Positions 1 through 8,598 of a stretch of DNA of 64,000 nucleotides are shown here, piece after piece. Position numbers and translations under genes: made by a program. How positions within the stretch are numbered: position 1 is the first letter of the stretch; every line of letters begins with the position of its first letter. The notes beneath the pieces are model-generated. The model was not told where the DNA came from and ran no database searches. It was given only the letters and a program-made list of their open reading frames with translations. This stretch comes from UBA2334 sp964396895 (GTDB lineage Bacteria; Pseudomonadota; Gammaproteobacteria; Burkholderiales; Burkholderiaceae_C): assembly GCA_964396895.1 (NCBI GenBank), contig CAYNGJ010000004.1, positions 1-64,000 on the forward strand. Direction: 5' to 3'.

Positions 1-494
1 GCATCCTGGGCATGGGCGACATCCTGGCGCTGGTCGAGCAGGTCACCGCCGGGGTGGACATGGCAGCCGCGCAAAAGCTGGCGGCCAAGGTCAAGAGTGG
101 CGATGGTTTTGACCTGCAAGATTTCCTGGAGCAAATCCGCCAGATGAAAAACATGGGCGGCCTCTCCAGTTTCATGGACAAGTTGCCCAGCCAGATGGCG
201 GGCAAGGCCACCGAGGCCGACTTGGACCGTGCCGAGAAGGACATCAAGCGCAAGGAAGGCATCATTTGCAGCATGACGCCGCTGGAGCGCCGCAAGCCCG
301 AACTCATCAAGGCCACGCGCAAGCGCCGCATTGCCGCCGGTGCGGGGGTACACGTGCAAGAGGTCAACCGCTTGCTCAAAGAATTCGAGCAGATGCAGGG
401 CATGATGAAAAAAATGAAGGGCGGCGGCCTCATGAAGATGATGAAGCGCATGGGCGGCATGAAAGGCATGCCCAAGCTGCCCGGCATGGGTTGA
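1..494 (+). CDS. ffh: Signal recognition particle protein Ffh, C-terminal part (partial)
   Basis: This is the 3' end of the gene for the SRP GTPase, which binds signal sequences of nascent membrane proteins together with SRP RNA and delivers them to FtsY. The visible part (about 163 codons, reading from base 3) holds the end of the G domain and the whole M domain: a GDILALVEQ segment, the helix with KMGGLSSFMDKLP-like residues, the RNA-binding helix around SMTPLERRKP and RRIAAGAG, and a methionine-rich tail (MKKMKGG, MKMMKRMGGMKGM) typical of Ffh. The start lies outside the window. Assignment is secure from the M-domain signature; no disruption is seen. Confidence 0.97.
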   Translation, partial: ILGMGDILALVEQVTAGVDMAAAQKLAAKVKSGDGFDLQDFLEQIRQMKNMGGLSSFMDKLPSQMAGKATEADLDRAEKDIKRKEGIICSMTPLERRKPELIKATRKRRIAAGAGVHVQEVNRLLKEFEQMQGMMKKMKGGGLMKMMKRMGGMKGMPKLPGMG

Positions 495-540
495 TCCATC
501 TCATGGCGGCGCCCTTCGCCACGGCCCATACTGGTTCGCC

Positions 541-1233
541 ATGCTCACCGACATTGAAACCGGACTGGCACTGTTGACGCTCACTGTGGCCCTGTGGCTG
601 CGCCCTTGGCGCATGCTGGGGGGGGTGTTGCTGTCGCCTTTTCTGGCCGCAGTGGTGCTGCTGCCTTGGTTCTGGATGTTGCCGCAGATGCTGCCCAGTT
701 CGGTGGTGGCTGGGGGTATTTCGGTGCAGCTGTCCGGGGCCTGTCTGCTCACGCTGGTGCTGGGGTGGCCGCTGGCCGTGCTGGCCCTGTCGGCGGTGGC
801 CGGTGTGGTGTGGGTGGCCGGTGACTGGTCCATGGCAGCCTGGTTGTCCCAGTGGGTGTGGCTGGGTCTGGTGCCGGCCACACTGACCCTGGCCCTGGGG
901 GCCGTCATGCGCCGCTGGTTGCCTTCTCAGGTGTTCATTTACATCCTTGGGCGGGGTTTTTTGGGCACGGCTGTGTGCATTTTTGTGTCCGGCATGGTGT
1001 ACGAGTTGATCTACCACCTCGTGGGGGGGGTGGAGGTGGAGCAGGCGCTGGTGGCCCGCTGGCTCATGGCCTGGGGCGACGCGTTCCTCACTGGCATGTT
1101 CGTGGCCATTTTTGTGGCCTTCAAGCCCGAATGGTTGGCCACTTGGTCCGACCAGCGCTACCTGGTGCCGCCATCATCCTCTGGCACAACAGGCCCGCCG
1201 ACCCACCGCGACCCCAACGACCCGCCCGCCTGA
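541..1233 (+). CDS. CbiM-like integral membrane protein (COG3235 type)
   Basis: A 230-residue polytopic membrane protein with about six or seven hydrophobic segments between residues 5 and 200, followed by a hydrophilic Pro/Thr-rich tail. The conserved-looking ILGRGFLGTA and WGDAFLTGMFVAIFVAFKPEWL segments resemble the uncharacterised COG3235 proteins, which are distantly related to the CbiM substrate-specific component of energy-coupling-factor metal transporters. No ATPase or T-component gene lies next to it, so transport is inference only. The start is the ATG 46 bases after ffh, in the same direction; the two could be co-transcribed. The gene converges with the methyltransferase downstream. 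Function unproven; membrane location is clear. Confidence 0.75.
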   Translation: MLTDIETGLALLTLTVALWLRPWRMLGGVLLSPFLAAVVLLPWFWMLPQMLPSSVVAGGISVQLSGACLLTLVLGWPLAVLALSAVAGVVWVAGDWSMAAWLSQWVWLGLVPATLTLALGAVMRRWLPSQVFIYILGRGFLGTAVCIFVSGMVYELIYHLVGGVEVEQALVARWLMAWGDAFLTGMFVAIFVAFKPEWLATWSDQRYLVPPSSSGTTGPPTHRDPNDPPA

Positions 1234-1267
1234 AGGTCGCACCCGTAAGGGGCGAACCATGGGGCAG

Positions 1268-2002
1268 TCACCAGTTTTTTTGCAGCAAGCGCACGTGCAT
1301 GGGCCGGGTGAACCCGGCGCCGTCGGGCCCGAGGTGCGGGGCAAAAGCCGCGCGCACGGCCTGCAGCAGTTCGTCGGTGATGTGGTGGTCGGCAAACGAG
1401 GGATAGAGCATGCGCTGCTCGAACTCGGCGCAACTGGCATAGCGCACCGGCACGTCAAAGCGGTGAGTTTGCAGGGTGTGCCAAGGGCTGTCGGGCCGAG
1501 CCAGTGCCTCGTCCAGTGCGGCCTGGGCAGCAGCACGCACCACCCTTTCGTCGTTGTAGAGCTTGACGATGTCGTTGAGTGCACCCTCGTACACCGGTTC
1601 AGAGACGTAGAACCAACCGCCTGGTTTGAGGACACGGGTCACCTCGTCCAAGGCCTTGGCCATGCTGGTGATGGGCACGTGGTGCAGGCTTTTGAGCATC
1701 AGCGCCAGGTCAAAACTGGCCGATGCGGCGGGCACATCTGTGGCGCTGGCCCACACGCATTGCAGGCCCGCCTGGGGTGCATCCAGGTTTTTGGCGTGCT
1801 GGCGTTCGTCCACCTCCAGCGCGGTGACGCTGCGGGCCAGACCCAACTCCAGCATTTCGCGCACCAGGCGCGCGTTGCCACAGCCCAACTCAATGACCGT
1901 CAAGCCGCCGTGGCGGGCAAAGTGCTGCAACGGCAGCAACTGGGCCAGCACGTCCAGCTCGTTGGACACCTGGGGGATGGGCGTGGCCGGACGGGCGCTC
2001 AT
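1268..2002 (-). CDS. Class I SAM-dependent methyltransferase
   Basis: A 244-residue protein with a Rossmann-type methyltransferase domain. SAM-binding motif I reads VIELGCGNARL near residue 37, followed by an acidic residue at the end of the next strand (ALEVDE), the SFDLALMLKSLHHVP motif, and a VLKPGGWFYVSEP segment typical of the methyltransferase-11 family. The substrate is unknown. The ATG at 2002 overlaps the miaB stop codon (ATGA), so the gene is probably translationally coupled to miaB and belongs to the same transcript. An upstream in-frame extension to 2152 exists but would lie wholly inside miaB and lacks any conserved domain, so the overlapping ATG was chosen. Confidence 0.85.
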   Translation of the reverse strand: MSARPATPIPQVSNELDVLAQLLPLQHFARHGGLTVIELGCGNARLVREMLELGLARSVTALEVDERQHAKNLDAPQAGLQCVWASATDVPAASASFDLALMLKSLHHVPITSMAKALDEVTRVLKPGGWFYVSEPVYEGALNDIVKLYNDERVVRAAAQAALDEALARPDSPWHTLQTHRFDVPVRYASCAEFEQRMLYPSFADHHITDELLQAVRAAFAPHLGPDGAGFTRPMHVRLLQKNW

Positions 2003-3363
2003 GCGGGTGTCAGGACCAGGTTGGCGCTTTCGCTCACCGACACCTCGCCCCGCAGCGAGTGTGCGCGGGCTTCGGTGATGGTCACATCGATCAGCTGACC
2101 CACCAACCGCTCGGGGTGCGGGCCTCCGGGGAAATTGACCACCCGGTTGCACTCGGTGCGCCCCATGAGCTCGGACGCGTCCTTGCGCGACGGGCCTTCC
2201 ACCAGAATGCGTTGCACCGTGCCATGCATGGCGGTGCTGATGCGGCCCACGTTGGCCTCGATGGTGGCTTGCAGGTGCTGCAGCCGCTTGAGCTTGACAG
2301 CGTGTGGGGTGTCGTCGGCCAGGTTGGCGGCCGGGGTACCGGGGCGTGGGCTGAAAATGAAGCTGAACGAGGCGTCGAAGCCCACGTCGTCAATCAGCTT
2401 CATCATCTTGGCGAAGTCCTCGTCGGTCTCGCCGGGAAAGCCGACGATGAAGTCCGAGCTGATGGCCAGGTTGGGGCGTATGGCGCGCAGCTTGCGGATG
2501 GTGCTTTTGTATTCCAGCGCGGTGTAGCCGCGCTTCATGGCGGACAAAACTTTGTCGCTGCCGTGTTGCACCGGCAGGTGCAGGTGGCTGACCAGCTGCG
2601 GAATTTTGGCGTAGGCATCGATCAGCCGCTGCGTGAATTCGTTGGGGTGGCTGGTGGTGTAGCGGATGCGCTCAATGCCGGGGATGTCGGCCACGTATTC
2701 CAGCAGCAGGGCGAAGTCGGCCATCTCGTCACTGTCGCCCATTTTCCCACGGTAAGCGTTGACGTTCTGACCCAGCAGGTTGACCTCTTTCACGCCCTGT
2801 TCGGCCAGGCCCGCCACTTCCACCAGCACGTCCTCAAACGGGCGGCTGACCTCCTCACCCCGCGTGTAGGGCACCACGCAGTAGCTGCAGTATTTGGAGC
2901 AGCCTTCCATGATGGACACAAAGGCGGTGGCCCCTTCGGTGCGGGCGGGCGGCAGGTGGTCGAATTTTTCAATCTCGGGGAAGCTGATGTCCACTTGCGG
3001 GCGTTCCAGGCGCTCGCGCGCCTTGAGCATTTCGGGCAGGCGGTGCAGCGTCTGGGGGCCAAACACCACGTCCACATACGGTGCGCGCTGGATGATGGCA
3101 GCGCCTTCCTGGCTGGCCACGCAACCGCCCACGCCAATGAGCACACCTTTCTTCTTCAGGTGCTTGACGCGGCCCAGGTCAGAAAACACCTTCTCTTGCG
3201 CTTTCTCGCGCACCGAGCAGGTGTTGAACAGGATCAGGTCGGCCTCTTCCACATCTTGCGTGGGCTCGTAGCCCTGGGCCGCGCCCAGCACGTCGGCCAT
3301 CTTGTCCGAGTCGTACTCGTTCATTTGGCAGCCGAAGGTTTTGATGAAGACTTTTTTTGTCAT
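1999..3363 (-). CDS. miaB: tRNA-2-methylthio-N6-dimethylallyladenosine synthase MiaB
   Basis: A radical-SAM methylthiotransferase that adds the 2-methylthio group to i6A37 of tRNAs reading UNN codons. At 454 residues it has the full family length. The N-terminal UPF0004 domain starts KVFIKTFGCQMNEYDSD, with cluster cysteines C12, C49 and C81. The radical-SAM motif is CSKYCSYC (C155, C159, C162). A TRAM domain fills the last 70 or so residues. The start directly abuts an AT-rich repeat element that must contain its leader and perhaps its promoter. The downstream methyltransferase gene overlaps its stop codon. No anomaly in the catalytic residues. Confidence 0.97.
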   Translation of the reverse strand: MTKKVFIKTFGCQMNEYDSDKMADVLGAAQGYEPTQDVEEADLILFNTCSVREKAQEKVFSDLGRVKHLKKKGVLIGVGGCVASQEGAAIIQRAPYVDVVFGPQTLHRLPEMLKARERLERPQVDISFPEIEKFDHLPPARTEGATAFVSIMEGCSKYCSYCVVPYTRGEEVSRPFEDVLVEVAGLAEQGVKEVNLLGQNVNAYRGKMGDSDEMADFALLLEYVADIPGIERIRYTTSHPNEFTQRLIDAYAKIPQLVSHLHLPVQHGSDKVLSAMKRGYTALEYKSTIRKLRAIRPNLAISSDFIVGFPGETDEDFAKMMKLIDDVGFDASFSFIFSPRPGTPAANLADDTPHAVKLKRLQHLQATIEANVGRISTAMHGTVQRILVEGPSRKDASELMGRTECNRVVNFPGGPHPERLVGQLIDVTITEARAHSLRGEVSVSESANLVLTPA

Positions 3364-3420
3364 AAAAATAGCTAACTGTTCAGTATATAAAAGCGCTGGT
3401 GGGCATTTTTATGTCAAATT
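3364..3420 (-). repeat. AT-rich interspersed element, copy A (upstream of miaB)
   Basis: A stretch of about 57 bases, far richer in A/T than its surroundings, directly abutting the miaB start codon. Read on the minus strand it carries the ordered landmarks AAAATGCC, CCAGCGCTT and TAGCTATTTTT, shared with copies near 7994, 19940 and 28711. It also holds a TTGACA hexamer and a TATACT hexamer, but their spacing is too long for a standard sigma-70 promoter. From memory, elements with this core are common in Comamonadaceae genomes; their function is unknown. Confidence 0.6.
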
Positions 3421-3456
3421 TCTCCAACGTGCCCTGCCCGCACAGGGTGAGGCGCG

Positions 3457-3897
3457 TCAGGGGGTGCCTGAAGTGACGTTGGAGGTGCTCATGCCATCCG
3501 CGCCAGGGCGACGCTCGGCGGCCTCGGCGTCGTTCAGTATCCAGACCTCGTGCACTTGGCCCATGGTGTCGCGGGTGTGGTTCACCACCAAAGTTTGCCC
3601 CACCAAACGGGCCGACGGCACCAGCGCATTGGTGGGCGTGCGGATGCGTGAGCCCGGAGACAGCCGGGTGGTCTTGCCGTTGACGCTCACTTCGTGCACG
3701 TTCAACACCACCATTTGGGCGCGTTGTGCGCTGGGGGGGAACTGGCGTTTGGGCTGGGAGCCGGTGCCCGTTACCCAGGCGGAGGCAGGTGCCACCTGCG
3801 CCTGGGCGCTGGTCAGGGCCAGCGGGTGGTGCCACAGGGCCAACGCGCAACAGATGGCCCAAGGGTGCGGTGAGGAAAGGCGGTGCCAGCGGTTCAT
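3457..3897 (-). CDS. Conserved hypothetical secreted protein
   Basis: A 146-residue protein with a probable Sec signal peptide: basic MNRWHR start, hydrophobic core around residues 14-30, and an Ala-rich cleavage region ending near AQAQ. The mature part is small, with a beta-rich segment (MVVLNVHEVSVNGK, RLVGQTLVVNHTRDTMGQVHEVWIL) and a disordered C-terminus. It resembles hypothetical proteins seen in other Burkholderiales, but I recognise no named domain. The ATG at 3897 was chosen because it precedes the signal peptide; the open frame extends further upstream through the tRNA region, which is not credible. It lies between tRNA-Met and miaB on the same strand, probably with its own promoter. 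Confidence 0.7.
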   Translation of the reverse strand: MNRWHRLSSPHPWAICCALALWHHPLALTSAQAQVAPASAWVTGTGSQPKRQFPPSAQRAQMVVLNVHEVSVNGKTTRLSPGSRIRTPTNALVPSARLVGQTLVVNHTRDTMGQVHEVWILNDAEAAERRPGADGMSTSNVTSGTP

Positions 3898-3958
3898 GGT
3901 GTGTGTCCAGAGGCTGAGAAGTCGGGGTGGCGCAGGCTTGGTCGGCGGCCCATGCAAC

Positions 3959-3989
3959 AAAGGCCTCAAGCGTTGAGCTTGAAGCCTTT
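3959..3989 (-). terminator. Rho-independent terminator after tRNA-Met
   Basis: Two 13-base arms (3959-3971 and 3977-3989) pair completely, with one G-U pair, around a 5-base loop. On the minus strand the stem ends in CCTTT followed by GTT. It lies 31 bases beyond the 3' end of the minus-strand tRNA-Met gene, as expected for its terminator. Confidence 0.7.
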
Positions 3990-4020
3990 GGAGTTGGCCA
4001 GCGTGCGCCAGCGCGGTGTC

Positions 4021-4097
4021 TGGTGGTGATAGGTGGACTTGAACCACCGACATCAGCATTATGAATGCTGCGCTCTAACCAACTGAGCTATATCACC
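4021..4097 (-). tRNA. tRNA-Met (anticodon CAT), elongator type
   Basis: A complete cloverleaf on the minus strand. The acceptor arms are GGTGATA and TATCACC, the D-loop contains AGTTGGTTA, the anticodon stem-loop is CAGCA/TTCATAA/TGCTG, and the T arm is GGTGG-TTCAAGT-CCACC. The 3' CCA is encoded. The paired first acceptor base pair (G1-C72) argues for elongator methionine tRNA rather than initiator. A lysidine-type tRNA-Ile2 also carries CAT but is less likely from the stem sequence. The gene lies 12 bases after the diguanylate cyclase stop codon on the same strand. Confidence 0.95.
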
Positions 4098-4109
4098 TGA
4101 AGCCCAGGA

Positions 4110-5822
4110 TTATAGCGATATTTTTTGCTCGGTGACCGCCACCTTGTCATTGTCTGCGTGCGGTGCGGACGAGGGGGTCTGACGCATGTTCGGGTCGTAG
4201 GTGCAGTGCCGGTTTCGACCAGAGTGCTTGGCCGCGTACATGGCCGTGTCCGCTTCAATCAGCAGAAATTCGGCGGACTCTCCGCGCTGTTGGTGGGCAA
4301 CGCCGATGGACACCCCCAGTTCCAGGGTGAGGGCCTGGGCGTGAATGGGTTGGCGGATGGCATCGATGCATTGCTGTGCCACTTGCTCGGCCACCCAGAG
4401 GGCGTCGCCGTTGGGGTGGTGCAGCAGGATCACGAACTCGTCACCCCCCAGGCGCACCACCAGGTCGGCTTTGCGGCGCCCCTGCTGCAAGCGCTGCGCC
4501 ACTTCCAGCAGCACGGCATCGCCTGCCTGGTGGCCGTAACGGTCGTTGATGGCCTTGAACCCATCCAGGTCCAGGAACAGGAGTGAGACGGTCTGATTCA
4601 CCCGTGTGGCCTGGTCACTGACCTGTTGAAGGCGTTCGTGCAGCACCGTGCGGTTGGGCAGGCCGGTCAGTGGGTCAAGTCGGGCCAGTTGGGCCAGCCG
4701 CGCCTCGTTGTCTTGCAGCTTGGCCATGTTGGCTTCGAGCTGTTGCAACAGGTGGTTGAAGCCACCGGCCAGTTCACCCGCCTCGTCCTGGCGCACCACC
4801 GGCAGGGGACGCAAGGCCATGCGGCCACTGGCCATGTGCCGCAACTGCACGGCGGCCTGGGTCAGGGGCTTGAGCATGGTTCTGAGCACGAACACGATGA
4901 ATGCGATGAAAACAACCATTTGCACACCCGAGGCACGTGCAAACAGGGTGCCCAGTTGGTCAATGGGTTTGGCAATGACGTCGTAGGGCACGCTGACCGC
5001 CAGAAACCAGCCCGCGCTGGGCACGTCGGCAAAGGCGATCACGCTTTGGTGGCCTTGCGTGTCGGTGTCGACCGCGCCACCCCGAAAACCCGCCATGGCC
5101 TGGTCATGCAAGGCGTTTTTCCCGGGGGCGGGGATGTGGCCCAGCACCACGGTCTGGTACCGGGGTGCGATCAGTGAGAAAGTGGTGTCCTGTCGGCTGC
5201 GCGCCGGGTCCAGGCCATCCAGGAAGCCCGGGTGCACCACCGGCACGCCAGCCACCAGGATGGCCACCACCCGGTGGTTGGCATCTGGCACGGGCACCGC
5301 GAATGCAATCTCGGCCTGCTGCGGCGTGTCCCCTGGCAGGGGTTGTCCCACCACGGCCCTGCCCTGTTGCAGTTCCCGCTGTACGTGCTCGGGTTGCCCG
5401 GGCCACCATGGCTGCTCGGTAGGGTTCACGGGCAGCAGCCGGATGTGGGTGAACAAGGCCGGGTTGAGCCGTTGGCTGGTGGCCAGCCAAGGCCCCAGAT
5501 CGCCCGGGTCCTGCAGAACCGTCGGGGGCAAATGCGCGGCCAAGCGGCTGAGCGCGTCCAACCGGGTGTTGAGCTTGTGGTCAATGTCTCTGGCCACAAA
5601 ATGGGCCAGCGTTTGCTGTTGTGCCACCACGATGGCCACCATGTCGGTGCGCACATACGGCAACACCACGGTCACCCGGGTCACCAGGCCCAGCAGCAGC
5701 AGCGCCAAGCCGGCCAGTGTCACGCGCCACAGCAGGCTCTGGTGAAGGCCCTTTACCTGCGCCCGCCAGCGGCGGGTGACGGTTTCAGTCAAGTGTTTCC
5801 ATCGCTGGGGCACGGAGGGCAT
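4110..5822 (-). CDS. Membrane-bound diguanylate cyclase (sensor, HAMP, GGDEF)
   Basis: A 570-residue protein predicted to make cyclic di-GMP from two GTP. Transmembrane helix 1 is around residues 31-54. A periplasmic region of about 240 residues follows and looks like a double-Cache sensor domain. Helix 2 is around 300-316, then a HAMP-like linker, then a GGDEF domain from about 381. The active-site motif GGDEF is intact at 459-463. The inhibitory site RxxD (R450 to D453) is present five residues before it, so product inhibition is expected. The ligand is unknown. The gene lies just upstream of tRNA-Met in the same direction. Confidence 0.9.
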   Translation of the reverse strand: MPSVPQRWKHLTETVTRRWRAQVKGLHQSLLWRVTLAGLALLLLGLVTRVTVVLPYVRTDMVAIVVAQQQTLAHFVARDIDHKLNTRLDALSRLAAHLPPTVLQDPGDLGPWLATSQRLNPALFTHIRLLPVNPTEQPWWPGQPEHVQRELQQGRAVVGQPLPGDTPQQAEIAFAVPVPDANHRVVAILVAGVPVVHPGFLDGLDPARSRQDTTFSLIAPRYQTVVLGHIPAPGKNALHDQAMAGFRGGAVDTDTQGHQSVIAFADVPSAGWFLAVSVPYDVIAKPIDQLGTLFARASGVQMVVFIAFIVFVLRTMLKPLTQAAVQLRHMASGRMALRPLPVVRQDEAGELAGGFNHLLQQLEANMAKLQDNEARLAQLARLDPLTGLPNRTVLHERLQQVSDQATRVNQTVSLLFLDLDGFKAINDRYGHQAGDAVLLEVAQRLQQGRRKADLVVRLGGDEFVILLHHPNGDALWVAEQVAQQCIDAIRQPIHAQALTLELGVSIGVAHQQRGESAEFLLIEADTAMYAAKHSGRNRHCTYDPNMRQTPSSAPHADNDKVAVTEQKISL

Positions 5823-5877
5823 GTCACGGTGGTCTCAGTGCGCCAATGGCGATGGCTGGAAGGCAGATTTCAGTGTG

Positions 5878-6654
5878 TCACTGGTGGGAGAAATTGGGTT
5901 TTCGCTTGTTCACGAACGCGTCCATGCCTTCTTTTTGGTCGTCGGTGGCAAACAGGGCGTGGAACAGGCGGCGCTCGAACATCACGCCATCGGCCAGTCC
6001 ACCCTCGAAGGCGCGGTTGACGCACTCTTTGGCCGCCATGACGCTGGGCAGCGAGAAGTCACAGATGGCCAGGGCGGCGCCCAGGGCTTCGTCCATGAGT
6101 TTGTCCAGCGGTACCACGCGGCTGACCAGACCGGCGCGTTCGGCTTCGGCGGCGTCCATCATGCGGCCCGTGAGCGCCATGTCCATGGCCTTGGCTTTGC
6201 CCACCGCACGGGGCAGGCGCTGGGTGCCACCGGCACCGGGGATGATGCCCAACTTGATTTCGGGCTGGCCAAATTTGGCGTTGTCGGCGGCGATGATGAA
6301 GTCGCACATCATGGCCAGTTCACAGCCACCGCCCAGGGCAAAACCGCTCACTGCGGCGATGACGGGCTTGCGGATGGTGCGGATGGTCTCCCAGTTGCGG
6401 GTGATGTACTCGCCCTTGTACACGTCGGCAAAGGTGTACTTGGCCATGGCGCCGATGTCGGCACCGGCGGCAAAGGCTTTTTCGCTGCCGGTGATGACCA
6501 TGCAGCCGATGTCGGCATCGGCATCGAAGGCTTGCAGCGCGGTGCCCAACTCGGTCATGAGCTGCTCGTTCAGCGCGTTGAGTTGCTTGGGTCGGTTCAG
6601 CGTGATGATGGCCACGCGGCCTTCGGTGCGGGTGGTGATGAGTTCAAACGACAT
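5878..6654 (-). CDS. Enoyl-CoA hydratase (crotonase family)
   Basis: A 258-residue protein, the usual length for short-chain enoyl-CoA hydratase, which adds water across the 2,3 double bond of enoyl-CoA in fatty-acid or aromatic beta-oxidation. The oxyanion-hole segment AAGADIGAM and both catalytic glutamate motifs (GGGCELAMM and FGQPEIKLG) are present, as is GAGGTQRLPR. The C-terminal ATDDQKEGMDAFVNKRKP matches the family end. The start is the ATG before SFELITTRTEGRVAIITLNRP. The open frame extends further upstream without conserved sequence. It seems monocistronic and lies divergent from the next gene. PaaF/FadB-like roles cannot be separated here. Confidence 0.93.
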   Translation of the reverse strand: MSFELITTRTEGRVAIITLNRPKQLNALNEQLMTELGTALQAFDADADIGCMVITGSEKAFAAGADIGAMAKYTFADVYKGEYITRNWETIRTIRKPVIAAVSGFALGGGCELAMMCDFIIAADNAKFGQPEIKLGIIPGAGGTQRLPRAVGKAKAMDMALTGRMMDAAEAERAGLVSRVVPLDKLMDEALGAALAICDFSLPSVMAAKECVNRAFEGGLADGVMFERRLFHALFATDDQKEGMDAFVNKRKPNFSHQ

Positions 6655-6814
6655 GGCAGGGTCTCCGTCTGGTGTGTGCGGTGGAAAATTTGAGTCTAAA
6701 CCAAGGGAAAACAGCAGGCGCGCGGGCGCGCGGGGGGTGCTAAATTCTTGGGCTGAGGAGATGCTGCCGTCCGCCCATGCTTGTGTTTTTTCGGGCCGAG
6801 CAGAGCCGCACACC

Positions 6815-7321
6815 ATGCCGTTGGAACCAAACACCCCCCTGACCAAGACGGAGCTGGGCCGAGAGGCCATTGCCCGTCGCCTGCCCGAACTGCCGCCCCG
6901 CCTGCGCCCGGTGCTCATCATGATGGATGGCAAACGCACCCTGGCCGAACTCAGCCAATTGGCTGAGGCCATGGGCGGGCAGGCCGCCGTGGCGCAATTG
7001 CTGGACTTGGGGTTAGCAGCGCCGGTGCCCGGTGCGCCACCAACCACGCTCAGTCCCGCCCCGCCGCCATTGGACGGACCCGATCAGGGACCGACCGGTG
7101 CGCTCAGCCTGGCGCAGTTCCGCGCGCAGCTGGCCGATTACTTCGAGGCGCAGCTGGGGCCTTCTGCGCAGATGCTGGGCATACAAATACGTGCCTGTCA
7201 GCAGGTGCGTGACCTCAAGCCCCTGATTGTCCGGGGAACAGACAACCTGCAACATTTCAAGGGCCTGGCCGCGGTCAAGGCTTTCCAGCAAGGGCTGGGC
7301 AGCCAAATGCCCTCCGGCTGA
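6815..7321 (+). CDS. Conserved hypothetical cytoplasmic protein
   Basis: A 168-residue protein with no domain I recognise. The first 70 residues are helical and charged (a REAIARRLPELPPRLRPVL segment and a GKRTLAELSQLAEAMGG segment that could be a small winged-helix-like fold). A Pro-rich linker follows, then a second helical part (LADYFEAQLGPSAQMLGIQIRACQQVRDLKPL). No signal peptide or membrane segment. The start is uncertain: an in-frame ATG at 6761 preceded by GAGGAG would add 18 residues. The gene is divergent from the enoyl-CoA hydratase and convergent with the DUF3108 gene. Confidence 0.6.
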   Translation: MPLEPNTPLTKTELGREAIARRLPELPPRLRPVLIMMDGKRTLAELSQLAEAMGGQAAVAQLLDLGLAAPVPGAPPTTLSPAPPPLDGPDQGPTGALSLAQFRAQLADYFEAQLGPSAQMLGIQIRACQQVRDLKPLIVRGTDNLQHFKGLAAVKAFQQGLGSQMPSG

Positions 7322-7333
7322 GCGCGCAGCGGC

Positions 7334-8566
7334 TCAGGGGCTCTGCGCGACCTTCTCCAGCGTCAGGTCCAACCAGGTGTCGGCGTTGAGCGACAGGCGT
7401 ATGCGCGCGGGCAGGTGTTGCAGCGATGGGGCAAACCACATTTCCGCGCTCACGCCACTGCGCGCCGGCGTCAGTGCGCGTGGCTTGAGGTGGTAGGCCG
7501 CCAGCGGACCCAAGGGGGTGGCCAGGGTGTCCAGGGCCACCACGTCGTAGGTCCACTCATCCACCCCGCCGGGACGGGCCAGGGTGACGGGCACCACCGC
7601 GCCCACACGCAGCGGTACCCGACCAGAGGCGAAGTCCTGTGCCAGCTGCACAAACTGGCTGGTCGTGTCCTGCAGTCGCGGCGGTCGGGGCACGGTGAGG
7701 CCGTTGTCCAGCACCACGGTTTGTTCGCCCAGACGCGCCCCGCGTTTTTTGCCGCGCCGGTCTTCCTCGTAGGCCTGTGGCCACAGGTGGCTGGGGGTGA
7801 TGCGGCCCTGGCTGGTCAGGCGCATGTCCAGAAACAGGCCCACGTTCACCAAGATGTGGGCTTGGTAGCGCTCGTCGGTGCGCACCCATTGCACCTGGGC
7901 TTGGCCGTGGAGGGGCCCGCGGTAGTGACCTTCCAGCTTGTAACTCAAGCGGGTGCTCAGAGGCCAAGCATTCAACCATGCAGAAGCATCGTTTCCATAA
8001 TTGATAGCTGAAACCTGTTGATTGATAAGCGCTGTAGGCTTATTGGATCCATATTTTTCCGCCGAAGGTGCCGTGGACACCGGTGGGGTGGGGTCGGTGG
8101 CCAACGCCACAGCTGGTGGCGGCGTGACCGGGGTGCTGGGCTCGGGGACGGGTGGTGTGGGCTGGGGGGCTTCGGTGGCGGCCCGCGCGGGGACCTGTGC
8201 GCCAGGGGCTGGCGTTGCTGGGAGGCGCTTGGGCGGGCGGGTGGTGGGCTGGGTGGGGGTGGTTCGGGTTGGGGCAGGTGCCGCTGTCGGTGGCGTGTCA
8301 CGGGGGGCTTGGCCTGCCCACACGGTGCGCGCTTGCACCACTTGGCCCACGGTGGGGGGTGGGTGGGCCAAGGCGGCCGCCAGGGCGGCTTGATGCTGTG
8401 TGGCGGACACGTCGGCATCGGCGGTGGGCAGCAGGGCGCGGTTGAACTCAGGCTCCGCCATGGCGCTGAGCACCCCCTGGCGCTGGCCCAGGCCCCACCA
8501 GGCGAGCAGCACCAGGTGAGCGGCCAGCACCACCAGCACCAGCAACAGTTGTGCGCGGCGTGGCAT
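7334..8566 (-). CDS. DUF3108 domain protein with Pro-rich N-terminal region
   Basis: A 410-residue envelope protein. Residues 1-25 form a membrane anchor or uncleaved signal (RRAQLLLVLVVLAAHLVLLAWWGLG). A low-complexity Pro/Thr/Ala-rich stretch to about 165 resembles TonB-like periplasm-spanning linkers. The C-terminal half is a DUF3108 domain (LEGHYRGPLHGQAQVQW, GLFLDMRLTSQGRITPSHLWPQ, EMWFAPSLQHLPARIRL), a family of unknown function. Residues of about 171-191 are encoded by an AT-rich interspersed element, yet the frame stays open. The ATG at 8566 was chosen in front of the membrane anchor. It is the last gene of the minus-strand run that starts with the UbiH-family gene. Confidence 0.8.
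   Translation of the reverse strand: MPRRAQLLLVLVVLAAHLVLLAWWGLGQRQGVLSAMAEPEFNRALLPTADADVSATQHQAALAAALAHPPPTVGQVVQARTVWAGQAPRDTPPTAAPAPTRTTPTQPTTRPPKRLPATPAPGAQVPARAATEAPQPTPPVPEPSTPVTPPPAVALATDPTPPVSTAPSAEKYGSNKPTALINQQVSAINYGNDASAWLNAWPLSTRLSYKLEGHYRGPLHGQAQVQWVRTDERYQAHILVNVGLFLDMRLTSQGRITPSHLWPQAYEEDRRGKKRGARLGEQTVVLDNGLTVPRPPRLQDTTSQFVQLAQDFASGRVPLRVGAVVPVTLARPGGVDEWTYDVVALDTLATPLGPLAAYHLKPRALTPARSGVSAEMWFAPSLQHLPARIRLSLNADTWLDLTLEKVAQSP
7994..8055 (-). repeat. AT-rich interspersed element, copy B (inside the DUF3108 gene)
   Basis: About 60 AT-rich bases inside an otherwise GC-rich coding region. Minus-strand landmarks CAATAAGCCT, ACAGCGCTT, ATCAATCA and CAGCTATCAATT line up with copies A, C and D. 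It is read in frame and encodes about 20 residues rich in Asn, Gln and Ile, lying between the Pro-rich linker and the DUF3108 domain. Confidence 0.6.
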
Positions 8567-8598
8567 GGGGGACTGGGTGGGGGGCTGCCCTGGCCGCG

